Source: BD2-11 clade cluster bacterium bin43
GTDB taxonomy: Bacteria; Gemmatimonadota; Gemmatimonadetes; Longimicrobiales; Gaopeijiaceae
DNA length: 64,000 nt
Assembly: GCA_002238605.1 (NCBI GenBank)
Contig: MPMR01000009.1
Location: 62,001-126,000, forward strand
Direction: 5' to 3'
This document shows, piece by piece, positions 34,891 to 42,390 of this stretch (positions are counted from its first letter, which is position 1; each line of letters opens with the position of its first letter). The notes beneath the pieces are model-generated. The model was not told where the DNA came from. It worked only from the letters and a program-made list of their open reading frames with translations, and searched no databases. The position numbers were made by a program, and so were the translations under genes.

Positions 34891-35997
34891 TTGTCGCCGG
34901 TCCACTATCGGAGCGAAGGCTTCCCGCCCGAAGACCGCCTCGACTGGCGCCGCCTGGCACCGCTGATGGGGCCGGCGGCGGCCGCCGTCGCCAGATACGA
35001 CTGCGCGCTCGCCAGGGTACCGACTTCGCGCGCGCTGCTGGCCGGGCTCCGCGTCCGCGAGGCCGTATGGTCGTCGCGTATTGAGGACATCTTCACGAGC
35101 GTGACCGAAGTGCTCGAAATGCGCGCCGGACTGCCGCCGACGAACCCGTATGCGCGCGACGATGCCCACGAGGTCGTTCGCCATCTTGCGGCCGAGCGGC
35201 GGATGAGGAAGATGCTCGACGAGCTGCCGCTCTCGCCGCGCATCATCCGCAAGGCGCATTCCCTTCTCCTCACGGGTCCCCGGGGCTGGAGCAAATCCCC
35301 CGGCGCGTTCCGACGCGCGCCCGTCTGGATCGGCGCACCAGGTTCGACTCTCGAGACCGCCACCTTCGTCCCGGCACCGGCTAACCAGGTCCAGGACGCG
35401 ATGAGCGCGTGGGAGCGCTACATCCACGCCGACGCCCGCGACAGGCTCGTCCAGATCGCCGTCCAGCACGCCCGGTTCGAGGCGATCCACCCTTTCCTGG
35501 ATGGCAACGGGCGGATGGGGCGCATGCTGATCCCCGTTCTCATGCACCAATACGGCCTCATCCGCGCCCCGGTCTTCGGGCTGAGCGCCCGCATCGCCGC
35601 CCGCCGCAGCTTCTACTACGATGGGCTCCTCGGCGTCTCCCGCGACGACGACTGGACGGGGTGGTGCCTGTATGCGCTCGACGCGATGCGGAACCAGGCG
35701 CGGGAGGGAGTGACGGTCGTCGAGGCGATCCTGGCCTTGCGGACGGAGGTAGAGGCTGTGCTGGCGAACCGGGCCCGCGCCCACCATCCGGCCCGGGCGT
35801 TGGACCGCCTCTTCGAGTGCCCCGTCTTCCGGGTCAGCGACTTCGTGTCCGCCGGCGATATCCCGCCGCGCACGGCGCGCCGACTGCTGTGGCAGCTGCG
35901 CGACGCGGAGGTGCTGGAGGAAGCCGCCCCCGCCAGCGGCAGTCGTTCCGCCATACTCGGATTTTCGCGGCTGCTCGAGATTCTGGATGCTCCGTGA
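34891..35997 (+). CDS. Fic family protein
   Basis: Predicted AMP-transferase of the Fic family, 368 aa, TTG start with GGAGGG ten bases upstream. The catalytic motif is HPFLDGNGRMGR near residue 200, matching HPFx(D/E)GNGRxxR. An N-terminal Fic_N domain precedes it and contains WSSRIEDIFTSVTEVLE. The inhibitory motif of class II Fic proteins is [S/T]xxxE[G/N]; here the residue after Glu is Asp, so inhibition may be altered. A winged-helix-like C-terminal part (VSDFVSAGDIPPRTARRLLW) would bind DNA. The target protein is unknown. Confidence 0.92.
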   Translation: MSPVHYRSEGFPPEDRLDWRRLAPLMGPAAAAVARYDCALARVPTSRALLAGLRVREAVWSSRIEDIFTSVTEVLEMRAGLPPTNPYARDDAHEVVRHLAAERRMRKMLDELPLSPRIIRKAHSLLLTGPRGWSKSPGAFRRAPVWIGAPGSTLETATFVPAPANQVQDAMSAWERYIHADARDRLVQIAVQHARFEAIHPFLDGNGRMGRMLIPVLMHQYGLIRAPVFGLSARIAARRSFYYDGLLGVSRDDDWTGWCLYALDAMRNQAREGVTVVEAILALRTEVEAVLANRARAHHPARALDRLFECPVFRVSDFVSAGDIPPRTARRLLWQLRDAEVLEEAAPASGSRSAILGFSRLLEILDAP

Positions 35998-36025
35998 ACG
36001 ATTCCGCGCCGCGCGATCGCGCCGG

Positions 36026-36081
36026 CCGTCCCACGATCCTCGCCGTCCCACGATCCTCGCCGTCCCACGATCCTCGCCGTC
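36026..36081. repeat. Tandem 17-bp repeat, 3.3 copies
   Basis: The unit CCGTCCCACGATCCTCG is present at 36026-36042, 36043-36059 and 36060-36076, with five bases of a fourth copy. The copies are identical, in the gap between the Fic and Big_2 genes. Because 17 is not a multiple of three and no gene is convincing here, it looks like a non-coding minisatellite. Confidence 0.9.
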
Positions 36082-36191
36082 TTCGAGCCCCGTCGGGACC
36101 CGGAGCCGCACCAGGGCCGACTTGCGGGGTTATGCTAATGGAGCGTGAGACCTGTTACCCCAAAGCCAACTCGTGACCAGGGGAGAAGGCC

Positions 36192-37397
36192 ATGAGGAGA
36201 CCTGAGCCGTGGCGGGCCGGACCCGCCCACATCGTTGCGGTGCCCTTCGTGGCGTTGATCCTCATCGTCGGCTGTGGTGGCGATGACGAGGCGGCGCCGA
36301 CCGAGCCTCCGGAGCCTCCCGTCGCCACAACCGTCACCATTTCGCCGGCGTCCGTGGATCTCTCGTCCTTCGGCGAGACGCTCCAGTTGACCGCGGCGGT
36401 CGCCGACCAGAGCGGCCAGGCGATGGCGGGGGCCCCCGTCAGCTGGACCACCAGCGACAATTCGGTCGCGGCCGTGAGCGCCGCGGGACTGGTCACCGCC
36501 GCCCGGAACGGGACCGCCACCGTCACGGCTATATCCGGCAGTGCGGCCGGGACCGCCTCCGTCACCGTCGCTCAGCGGGCGGCGCGCGTGGACGTTTCGC
36601 CGGCGTCCGTGGAAATCTCGTCCCTCGGCGACTCCGTGCAGCTCACCGCTGCGCCCTTCGACGCCAACGACAATGCCGTCGAAGACGCAACCATCACCTG
36701 GTCCTCCGAGGACGACGCCGTCGCGACCGTCGACGACAGCGGCCTGGTCACCGCGGTCGGAAACGGCACCGCGAACATCGGCGCTCAAGCGGGAGCAGCC
36801 ACCGGCGCCGCCGCGGTCACGGTCTCGCAGGTGATCGCCGAGATGGACGTGGTGCCGCCCGCGACGACGCTCTTCTCGCTCGGCGATACCATCCGGCTGG
36901 TTGCCACCGGTGTCGACGCCAACGGCCACCCCGGCTCGGCCCTGGCCGTCATCTGGATGTCCGAAAACGACGCCGTCGTGACCGTGGATTCGGCGGGGCT
37001 GGTCACCGCGGTGCGCACCGGCAGCACGGACGTGTTCGCGACCATCGGCGAACTGCGCGATTCCGCGGGCGTGACGGTCGCGCAGCTTGCAACGGAGGTG
37101 CGCGTGACCCCGGCGGCCGACACCCTCGTGGTCGGCGACACCGTGCGCCTGAGCGCCGTCGCCCTCGACGCGAACGGACATGAGGTCGAGGACACCGACT
37201 ATGTCTGGTCCACGGTCAGCCCGTCGGTGGCGACCGTGGACAACAGCGGCCTGGTCACCGCCGCCGGACGGGGAACGGGAACGATCCAGGTCAAGGCGAC
37301 GCGGGCGGGTGCGAACTACGTCGGCACGGCCACGATCACCGTGCTTGCATCAGCGGGCGCCAGCGGTGCCGCCGCTCCGGGAGGCGGTGACCCTTGA
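36192..37397 (+). CDS. Lipoprotein with four Big_2 (Ig-like) repeats
   Basis: Exported lipoprotein of 401 aa with a signal ending VALILIVGCGGDD and a GGGGAGAAGG ribosome binding site. The mature part is four bacterial Ig-like (Big_2) repeats of about 80 residues. Each begins with a pattern like VTISPASVDLSSFGETLQLT and ends with AVSAAGLVTAARNGTATVTA. Such domains are passive adhesive or spacer modules on the cell surface. There is no catalytic domain. The same Ig domain heads the metalloprotease-lipoprotein at 16476-18329, suggesting a genome-wide surface module. Confidence 0.88.
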   Translation: MRRPEPWRAGPAHIVAVPFVALILIVGCGGDDEAAPTEPPEPPVATTVTISPASVDLSSFGETLQLTAAVADQSGQAMAGAPVSWTTSDNSVAAVSAAGLVTAARNGTATVTAISGSAAGTASVTVAQRAARVDVSPASVEISSLGDSVQLTAAPFDANDNAVEDATITWSSEDDAVATVDDSGLVTAVGNGTANIGAQAGAATGAAAVTVSQVIAEMDVVPPATTLFSLGDTIRLVATGVDANGHPGSALAVIWMSENDAVVTVDSAGLVTAVRTGSTDVFATIGELRDSAGVTVAQLATEVRVTPAADTLVVGDTVRLSAVALDANGHEVEDTDYVWSTVSPSVATVDNSGLVTAAGRGTGTIQVKATRAGANYVGTATITVLASAGASGAAAPGGGDP

Positions 37398-37441
37398 CAA
37401 GGCCGTCCGCGCGAACCAGCCCTTAGCGATGGCCATCATGA

Positions 37442-37459
37442 TACAAGTGAGCATACAGG
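37442..37459. promoter_or_regulatory. Two TACARG motifs just before the AlbA_2 gene
   Basis: TACAAG at 37442-37447 and TACAGG at 37454-37459, each preceded by A (ATACARG), 12 bp apart and 20-37 bp before the GTG start. The same motif recurs six times within the gene. A regulator-binding site is inferred, not shown. Confidence 0.4.
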
Positions 37460-37478
37460 ACGTGATGTCCCCGCGGAC

Positions 37479-39095
37479 GTGCTCGGGACTGCCGGCTTCC
37501 CGTTGACCCATCAGGAGCTCCTCGACCTGATCGCCGAAGGCGAGGGTCCCGGGATCGAGTTCCAGCGCTCGCTCGGGCGAGACTTCGGCCGGGAGTTGTG
37601 CGCGTTCGCGAACGGAGACGGCGGGACCGTCCTGCTCGGCGTGTCCAAGTCCGGGGAGGTGGTCGGCGTCGGCAACCATCGCCGGACCCGCGTCAAGGTG
37701 CTCACCGTTGCCCGGTCCTCGGACCCGCCGATCGTGGTCGAGATCGAGAGCGTGGGCGAGGTGATGTGCGTGACCGTCCCCGCCCAGAAGTACAAGCCCT
37801 ATTCCATCGGATGGCGCGCGTTCGTGCGCGAGGGGAGGGGCAGTCGGCGACTGACCAACGCGGAGATCAAGGATCTCTACTACGCCGTCGGGCGCGCGCA
37901 CTTCGACAAGGAGCCGTGCGAGGCATTCTCGATGGATGCTCATCTCAAGGCCGACGTCTGGGAGCGGTTCATCGGTCGGGCGAGGATTCCCGAAGCCATG
38001 CACGCGATCCTGGCGCTGCGCAACCTCGGCCTGGTCGACACCGAAGACCGGATGACATACGCGGGCGCGTGGCTGCTCGCCCACGACATTCGTCAATTCA
38101 CGGATAGCGCGTATGTATCCTGTGCTCTCTATCGGGGAACCGAGGAGGCGGGAAGCCTCGAGCGGCGTGACTTCCACGGCTCGCTGCCGGAGATCGCGGA
38201 CGAAGCGCTGGCGTGGGTGCTGCACAGAATCAACGTCCAGTTCCCGATCTGGGGTGAAGACGCCGAAGGGCGTCCCGAGCTGCCTGGGGAAGCCTTGCGC
38301 GAAGCGTTTGCGAACGCGATCGCCCACCGTGACTACCGCTCCCGCAACCACGTGCGCGTGCACGTCTTCAAGGACCGCGTCGAGATCACCAGCCCCGGCA
38401 GCCTGCCCGAGGGCATGAACGAGGCCGATCTGGGAACCAAGAGCGTCCCCCGCAATCCGCTGCTGTACGGGATGCTCGCCCGCATGGGCCTGGTGGGCGG
38501 AATCGGTTCAGGCATTCGGCGCATGAAGTCGCTTTGCCGGGAGTACGGGGTCGAGGAACCTCGGATTGAGGTTTCCGGAAGCAAGGTGACCACCAGTTTC
38601 AGGCGCCCCCCTGCCATCCAGCTTCAGCCGTCGACGATTGACGATGACGAGTTCGCTGACATACAGGACAGCCTGTTTGCAGTACAGGATATCGAGGCGG
38701 GAGGGCCTGAAGGACCTGTCGATGAAGGAAATAATACAAGAGAGCGGGCCGCGCCGTACAGGTATCATACAGGGCTAATACAAGTGTGGGAGCGGAAGAC
38801 CACGGTCCAGGTGCGGGAGCTGGTAAGAGTGCTGGATCGCGAGCGATCCAGAGTGCAGATTCTCGAGGCCCTTGGCCTCAGGAACCGAAGCAACCTGGTG
38901 GTCAACTACCTGCGCCCGGCACTTGACGCCGGACTCGTCGAGATGACGATCCCGGACAAGCCCACGAGCGGAAGGCAGAAGTACCGGCTCACGCCCATGG
39001 GGCTCGAGTTGCGGGGGGGGGCGGGCGGGGGGCGGCGGCGGCGCGCCGCGCCCGCCCGCCACGCCGGAGCCTCCGTCTCTCATGGCGCCGGATGA
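37479..39095 (+). CDS. AlbA_2/Schlafen-like ATP-binding putative transcriptional regulator
   Basis: Protein of 538 aa, GTG start at 37479 without a strong ribosome binding site. The N-terminal AlbA_2 domain has GIEFQRSLGRDFGRELCAFA followed by NGDGGTVLLGVSKSG. A GHKL-like ATP-binding C-terminal domain follows, with EALREAFANAIAHRDYRSRN and GSLPEGMNEADLGTKSVPRN, then GLVGGIGSGIRRM. The end is a winged-helix-like segment (LVRVLDRERSRVQILEALGL). The family is annotated as RecG-like or DNA-binding regulators, with unclear roles. The last 30 residues come from a G-rich tract and may be a frame slip. TACARG motifs lie at its promoter and inside its linker. Confidence 0.85.
   Translation: MLGTAGFPLTHQELLDLIAEGEGPGIEFQRSLGRDFGRELCAFANGDGGTVLLGVSKSGEVVGVGNHRRTRVKVLTVARSSDPPIVVEIESVGEVMCVTVPAQKYKPYSIGWRAFVREGRGSRRLTNAEIKDLYYAVGRAHFDKEPCEAFSMDAHLKADVWERFIGRARIPEAMHAILALRNLGLVDTEDRMTYAGAWLLAHDIRQFTDSAYVSCALYRGTEEAGSLERRDFHGSLPEIADEALAWVLHRINVQFPIWGEDAEGRPELPGEALREAFANAIAHRDYRSRNHVRVHVFKDRVEITSPGSLPEGMNEADLGTKSVPRNPLLYGMLARMGLVGGIGSGIRRMKSLCREYGVEEPRIEVSGSKVTTSFRRPPAIQLQPSTIDDDEFADIQDSLFAVQDIEAGGPEGPVDEGNNTRERAAPYRYHTGLIQVWERKTTVQVRELVRVLDRERSRVQILEALGLRNRSNLVVNYLRPALDAGLVEMTIPDKPTSGRQKYRLTPMGLELRGGAGGGRRRRAAPARHAGASVSHGAG
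38662..38784. repeat. Six helically phased TACARG motifs inside the AlbA_2 gene
   Basis: TACAGG or TACAAG occurs starting at 38662, 38683, 38735, 38757, 38768 and 38779. The spacings are 21, 52, 22, 11 and 11 bp, close to whole turns of the DNA helix. The array covers the variable linker between the ATP-binding domain and the C-terminal winged helix and is AT-richer than its surroundings. Five of the six are preceded by A or G. Confidence 0.7.
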
Positions 39096-40305
39096 CGGGA
39101 GGCCCGGGGCGACACTGGCCATCATGCTCATAGCCGCCGCCGTCACGCTGGTCGTCTGGGTCGCCATGGCACTGGTCACCCTGTACAGCTACCGGCATGT
39201 CTTCCGCATTGAAGAGATCGGGATGCCCCGCGACGGCGATCCGCCCTTGCCCCGGCTGTCGGTGGTGGTAGCAGCCCGGAACGAGGAGTACGGGGTGAAG
39301 CAGGCGCTCACCTCGCTGCTCGACCTGGACTACCCGGACTACGAGGTGATCTTCGTCGACGATCGGTCCGACGACCGCACCGGCGACATTGCGGATCGCC
39401 TGAGCGCGGGGAACGACCGCCTGAAGGTGATTCACGTCGAAGAGTTGCCCGATGGATGGTTCGGGAAGAACCACGCGTCCTGGCGCGGCGCCCGGTCGGC
39501 GCGCGGGGACGTGCTCCTCTTTACCGACGGGGACGTGGTGTTCGGGCGCGAAGCAGTGATGCGCGGGGTGCGCCATCTCCTGAGGAACGGCCGGGACCAT
39601 CTCGCCGTCCTGCCCACGTTGGCGATGCGGAGTCCCATGCTGCAGGCCTGCGTGATCGTGTTCCACTGGGGTGCCCACGTCACGGCGAGGCTGTGGCAGG
39701 TTCGCGATCCCGGGAGCACGGCCTCCTTCGGGGTCGGCGCCTACAACCTGTTCCGGGCGGATTCCTACCGCGCCATCGGGGGACACCGGCAGGTGGCCCT
39801 GCGTCCCGACGAGGACTATCAGCTGGGTCGACTGGTGAAGTTGACCGGCCACCGCTCGGACCTGGTCCGGGCCGAATCCAGTGTGCGGTGCGAGTGGTAT
39901 TCGTCGGTCCGGGATCTGGTCCGCGGGATGGAGAAGAATCTCTTCGCGTTCAGGGACTACCGGATTTCGGCCGTTTTCGTGCAGACGGTCGGATTGCTGT
40001 GGACCGGAATCGCGCCGGCGGTGCTGACCGTCGTGCTGGCCCCCGTCGACATGGCGGCCGCCGCATTGTTCGCTGCCTCGACGATGGTGGCCTGGGTGTT
40101 CGCCATATGCATCGCCAGGGTTTCCCGCTTTCGCTGGTGGACGGGGCTGTTGCTTCCGGTGGCCAGTGCGGTCATCGCCTGGACCTGGTGGCGCTCGATG
40201 ATCGTAACGCTCCGGGGACGACTGGCCTGGGGCGGTCCCGCGGTTCCATTGTCGGAGTTGCGCGCGGCGCGGCTGCGGCCGATGGACGATCGCCGGAGCG
40301 CGTGA
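39082..40305 (+). CDS. Membrane glycosyltransferase family 2 protein
   Basis: Inner-membrane GT2 glycosyltransferase, 407 aa. One N-terminal membrane helix (IMLIAAAVTLVVWVAMALVT) anchors the GT-A domain, which has LSVVVAARNEEYGVKQAL, VIFVDDRSDDRTGDIA, GKNHASWRGARSARG and the DxD-like LFTDGDVVF. Further on are a GVGAYNLFRADSYRAIGGHR segment and a QLGRLVK in place of the usual QxxRW. Three or four C-terminal membrane helices follow. It resembles HpnB-type hopanoid glycosyltransferases and related glycolipid enzymes, but no hopanoid genes are nearby. It overlaps the AlbA_2 frame by 14 bp. Confidence 0.88.
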   Translation: MAPDDGRPGATLAIMLIAAAVTLVVWVAMALVTLYSYRHVFRIEEIGMPRDGDPPLPRLSVVVAARNEEYGVKQALTSLLDLDYPDYEVIFVDDRSDDRTGDIADRLSAGNDRLKVIHVEELPDGWFGKNHASWRGARSARGDVLLFTDGDVVFGREAVMRGVRHLLRNGRDHLAVLPTLAMRSPMLQACVIVFHWGAHVTARLWQVRDPGSTASFGVGAYNLFRADSYRAIGGHRQVALRPDEDYQLGRLVKLTGHRSDLVRAESSVRCEWYSSVRDLVRGMEKNLFAFRDYRISAVFVQTVGLLWTGIAPAVLTVVLAPVDMAAAALFAASTMVAWVFAICIARVSRFRWWTGLLLPVASAVIAWTWWRSMIVTLRGRLAWGGPAVPLSELRAARLRPMDDRRSA

Positions 40306-40347
40306 CTATTCTCGAGCCGACGGCTGCTCCGTCCTGGAGGTAACCGG

Positions 40348-42390
40348 GTGCGACGGATCATTGATCAACACGGAGAGAAAACAGTGTCGAAACACTTCTC
40401 AGTCGTAGTCGCGATCGGTTTCGCAGCCGCGGGATTCCCCGTCCTGGCAGGCGCACAGGCGCCGTCCACGGGGGAGCCCGAGGGGACAGTCCAGGTCACG
40501 ATTGCCGAGGGCACCAATGTGGCCGTCGCGCTCTCGCCGGACGAGAGCACGCTCGCGCTCGATCTGTTGGGCCGCATCTGGGTGATGCCCGCGGCCGGAG
40601 GAGCCGCGACGGCGCTCACGGACCCGGTGGGCGACGCGCGGCAGCCCGCCTGGTCGCCGGACGGGAGCCGCATCGCCTTCCAGGCGTACTGGGACGGCAA
40701 CTATCACATCTGGAGCGTGGGCGCGGACGGGACGAGTCTGCGCCAGCACACGCGCGGCCGGTTCGACCATCGTGAACCCCATTGGTCGCCGGACGGGGCT
40801 CGTCTTGCGTTTTCTTCGGACCGGGGCGGGAGCTACGACATCTGGGTTACGGGGATGGACGAGGGAGACCCCGAGCGGTTGACGGACTGGCCGGGCGACG
40901 AGTACGGGCCCGCGTTTTCCCCGGATGGCCGGGAGGTCGCCTTCGCGGCGGATGGAGACCGGTCCGGGATCTGGCTGACCGGGAGCGCCGGGCTTCCGGC
41001 TTCGACCGGGGGCTCGCAGCCGCGGAGGGTTACGGAAGGGGATGGGGGCCAGCTGAACGCGCCTTCGTGGAGCGCGGACGGAACGACTCTCTCGTTTAAC
41101 TCCATTGGGGAAGGGCGCTCGCGCCTGCACGCGGTGGCTGTGAGCGGAGGAGAGCCGCGCACGCTCACCGGAGAGGAGGAGGACGTCTTTCCCTTCCGCG
41201 CGTCCTGGACGGCCGACGGCGACCTGTTTCATACGGGCGATGGAGTGGTGCGGTGGTGCCGGAGCGACGGAAGCGGCCGGCGGGACGTGGCGTTCTCGGC
41301 GACGGTGACGCTCGACCGGACCGACTACCAGCGGCGGCCGCGTGATCTGCGGGCCCCCGGCCCGTTCCCGGTGCGCGGCATCGTCTCGCCGGCGGTCTCG
41401 CCCGACGGAACGCGGGTGGCGTTTTCGGCGCTGGGCGACCTCTGGCTGCACACCATCGGCGGGGATGCGGAGCGCCTCACCGACGACCCCTGGGTCGAGG
41501 CCGACCCCGCCTGGTCGCCCGATGGCGGCCGCCTGGCGTTCGCTTCCGACCGGGACGGGTCGATCGACCTGTACGTGCGCGACCTGGGGACCGGGAGCAC
41601 CCGCCGGGTAACCGAAGGGGTCGCCGCCACCGCGCCGACCTGGTCGCCGGACGGGAGCCGCATCGCCTTCGTGGGATCGGCGGACGGGACGGCGGTGCAG
41701 GTGGTCGACCTGGCGACCGGGGTGGTGGAGACCCTGCGCGCCGGGCTGAACGGGGCGGGGCGGCCTTCCTGGTCGCCCGACGGCACATCCGTGCTGGTCT
41801 CCGCCCTCTCGCCCTATTCGGGGCGTTTCCGCGAGGGCGTGAACCGCGCGCTGGTGGTGCCTGCCCGCCCCCTGCGCACCGCCGACGCAGCAACGCTCAC
41901 CGGAGCGGATGCCCGTCCCGCTCCGCCCGCGGGGTCGCGCCCGGCCACCGCGAACGGACCGTCCCGGGCCGCCGGAGGCGCGTCGCGCCCGGCCGGGGCG
42001 CCCGCGCCCCGCCCCCGCCCCCCCCCCCCGCGGGGACGCCCCGGGCCGCCGGGACCGGACCGCCCCGGGCGGCGGGAGGCGCGTCGCGCCCGGCCGGGGC
42101 GCCAGCGCCCGCCCGCCCCGCCCCCCGCGGCCACGGCCACACCCACGACCTCCCCGCCTGGGCGGGCTGGGACCCCGCGCCCGGGCCGTCCGCGCCGCCC
42201 CTCGCGCCGGGCGACCCCGCCACCGCGCCGTCCGCGTCGCCCACAACCCCCCTCCAGACCGCCGACCGCTACCTCGACCTGCCCCTGCACGGGTCGGTCG
42301 GCAGCCGCGCCAACGACGGCCCCGCGTGGTCGCCGGACGGCCGCCAGGTGGCCTACATCTCCGACGGCGTGCTCTGGACGGTCGCCATGA
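40348..42390 (+). CDS. TolB-like beta-propeller part of a frameshifted amidohydrolase
   Basis: N-terminal portion of a secreted two-part protein. The GTG at 40348 has GGAGG seven bases upstream; a second GTG at 40384 (MSKHFSVVVAIGFAAAGFP) after GGAGAG would put the signal peptide right at the start. The mature part is a PD40/TolB-like propeller with blades such as QPAWSPDGSRIAFQAYWDGN and PTWSPDGSRIAFVGSADGTA. True coding seems to end near 42018, at a C12 tract; from there to the stop at 42390 the frame reads low-complexity Pro/Arg/Ala. Blade-like sequence resumes in the next frame, see 42030-43769. Either an inactivated gene, a phase-variable one, or an assembly error. Confidence 0.8.
   Translation: MRRIIDQHGEKTVSKHFSVVVAIGFAAAGFPVLAGAQAPSTGEPEGTVQVTIAEGTNVAVALSPDESTLALDLLGRIWVMPAAGGAATALTDPVGDARQPAWSPDGSRIAFQAYWDGNYHIWSVGADGTSLRQHTRGRFDHREPHWSPDGARLAFSSDRGGSYDIWVTGMDEGDPERLTDWPGDEYGPAFSPDGREVAFAADGDRSGIWLTGSAGLPASTGGSQPRRVTEGDGGQLNAPSWSADGTTLSFNSIGEGRSRLHAVAVSGGEPRTLTGEEEDVFPFRASWTADGDLFHTGDGVVRWCRSDGSGRRDVAFSATVTLDRTDYQRRPRDLRAPGPFPVRGIVSPAVSPDGTRVAFSALGDLWLHTIGGDAERLTDDPWVEADPAWSPDGGRLAFASDRDGSIDLYVRDLGTGSTRRVTEGVAATAPTWSPDGSRIAFVGSADGTAVQVVDLATGVVETLRAGLNGAGRPSWSPDGTSVLVSALSPYSGRFREGVNRALVVPARPLRTADAATLTGADARPAPPAGSRPATANGPSRAAGGASRPAGAPAPRPRPPPPRGRPGPPGPDRPGRREARRARPGRQRPPAPPPAATATPTTSPPGRAGTPRPGRPRRPSRRATPPPRRPRRPQPPSRPPTATSTCPCTGRSAAAPTTAPRGRRTAARWPTSPTACSGRSP
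41974..42103. repeat. 29-bp direct repeat flanking the C12 tract
   Basis: An identical 29-bp GC-rich sequence lies at 41974-42002 and 42075-42103, 101 bp apart, starting GGAGGCGCGTCGCGCCCGG. It encodes the same peptide, GGASRPAGAP, in both copies, though in different frames relative to the window because the C12 tract lies between. The repeat could promote slippage or misassembly. Confidence 0.85.
42018..42029. repeat. C12 homopolymer tract at the frameshift
   Basis: Twelve consecutive C residues. The upstream propeller frame and the downstream propeller/amidohydrolase frame differ by one base here. Gain of one base or loss of two would join them into one open frame of about 1140 codons. Confidence 0.9.

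Noticed and set aside
35997-36176. Short open frame after the Fic gene running through the 17-bp repeats
   Set aside because: Pro/Arg-rich, generated by the repeats, with no ribosome binding site or recognisable domain.
37394-37399. TTGACA before the AlbA_2 gene as a -35 box
   Set aside because: No acceptable -10 lies at 16-18 bp; the nearest AT-rich hexamer is about 23 bp away.
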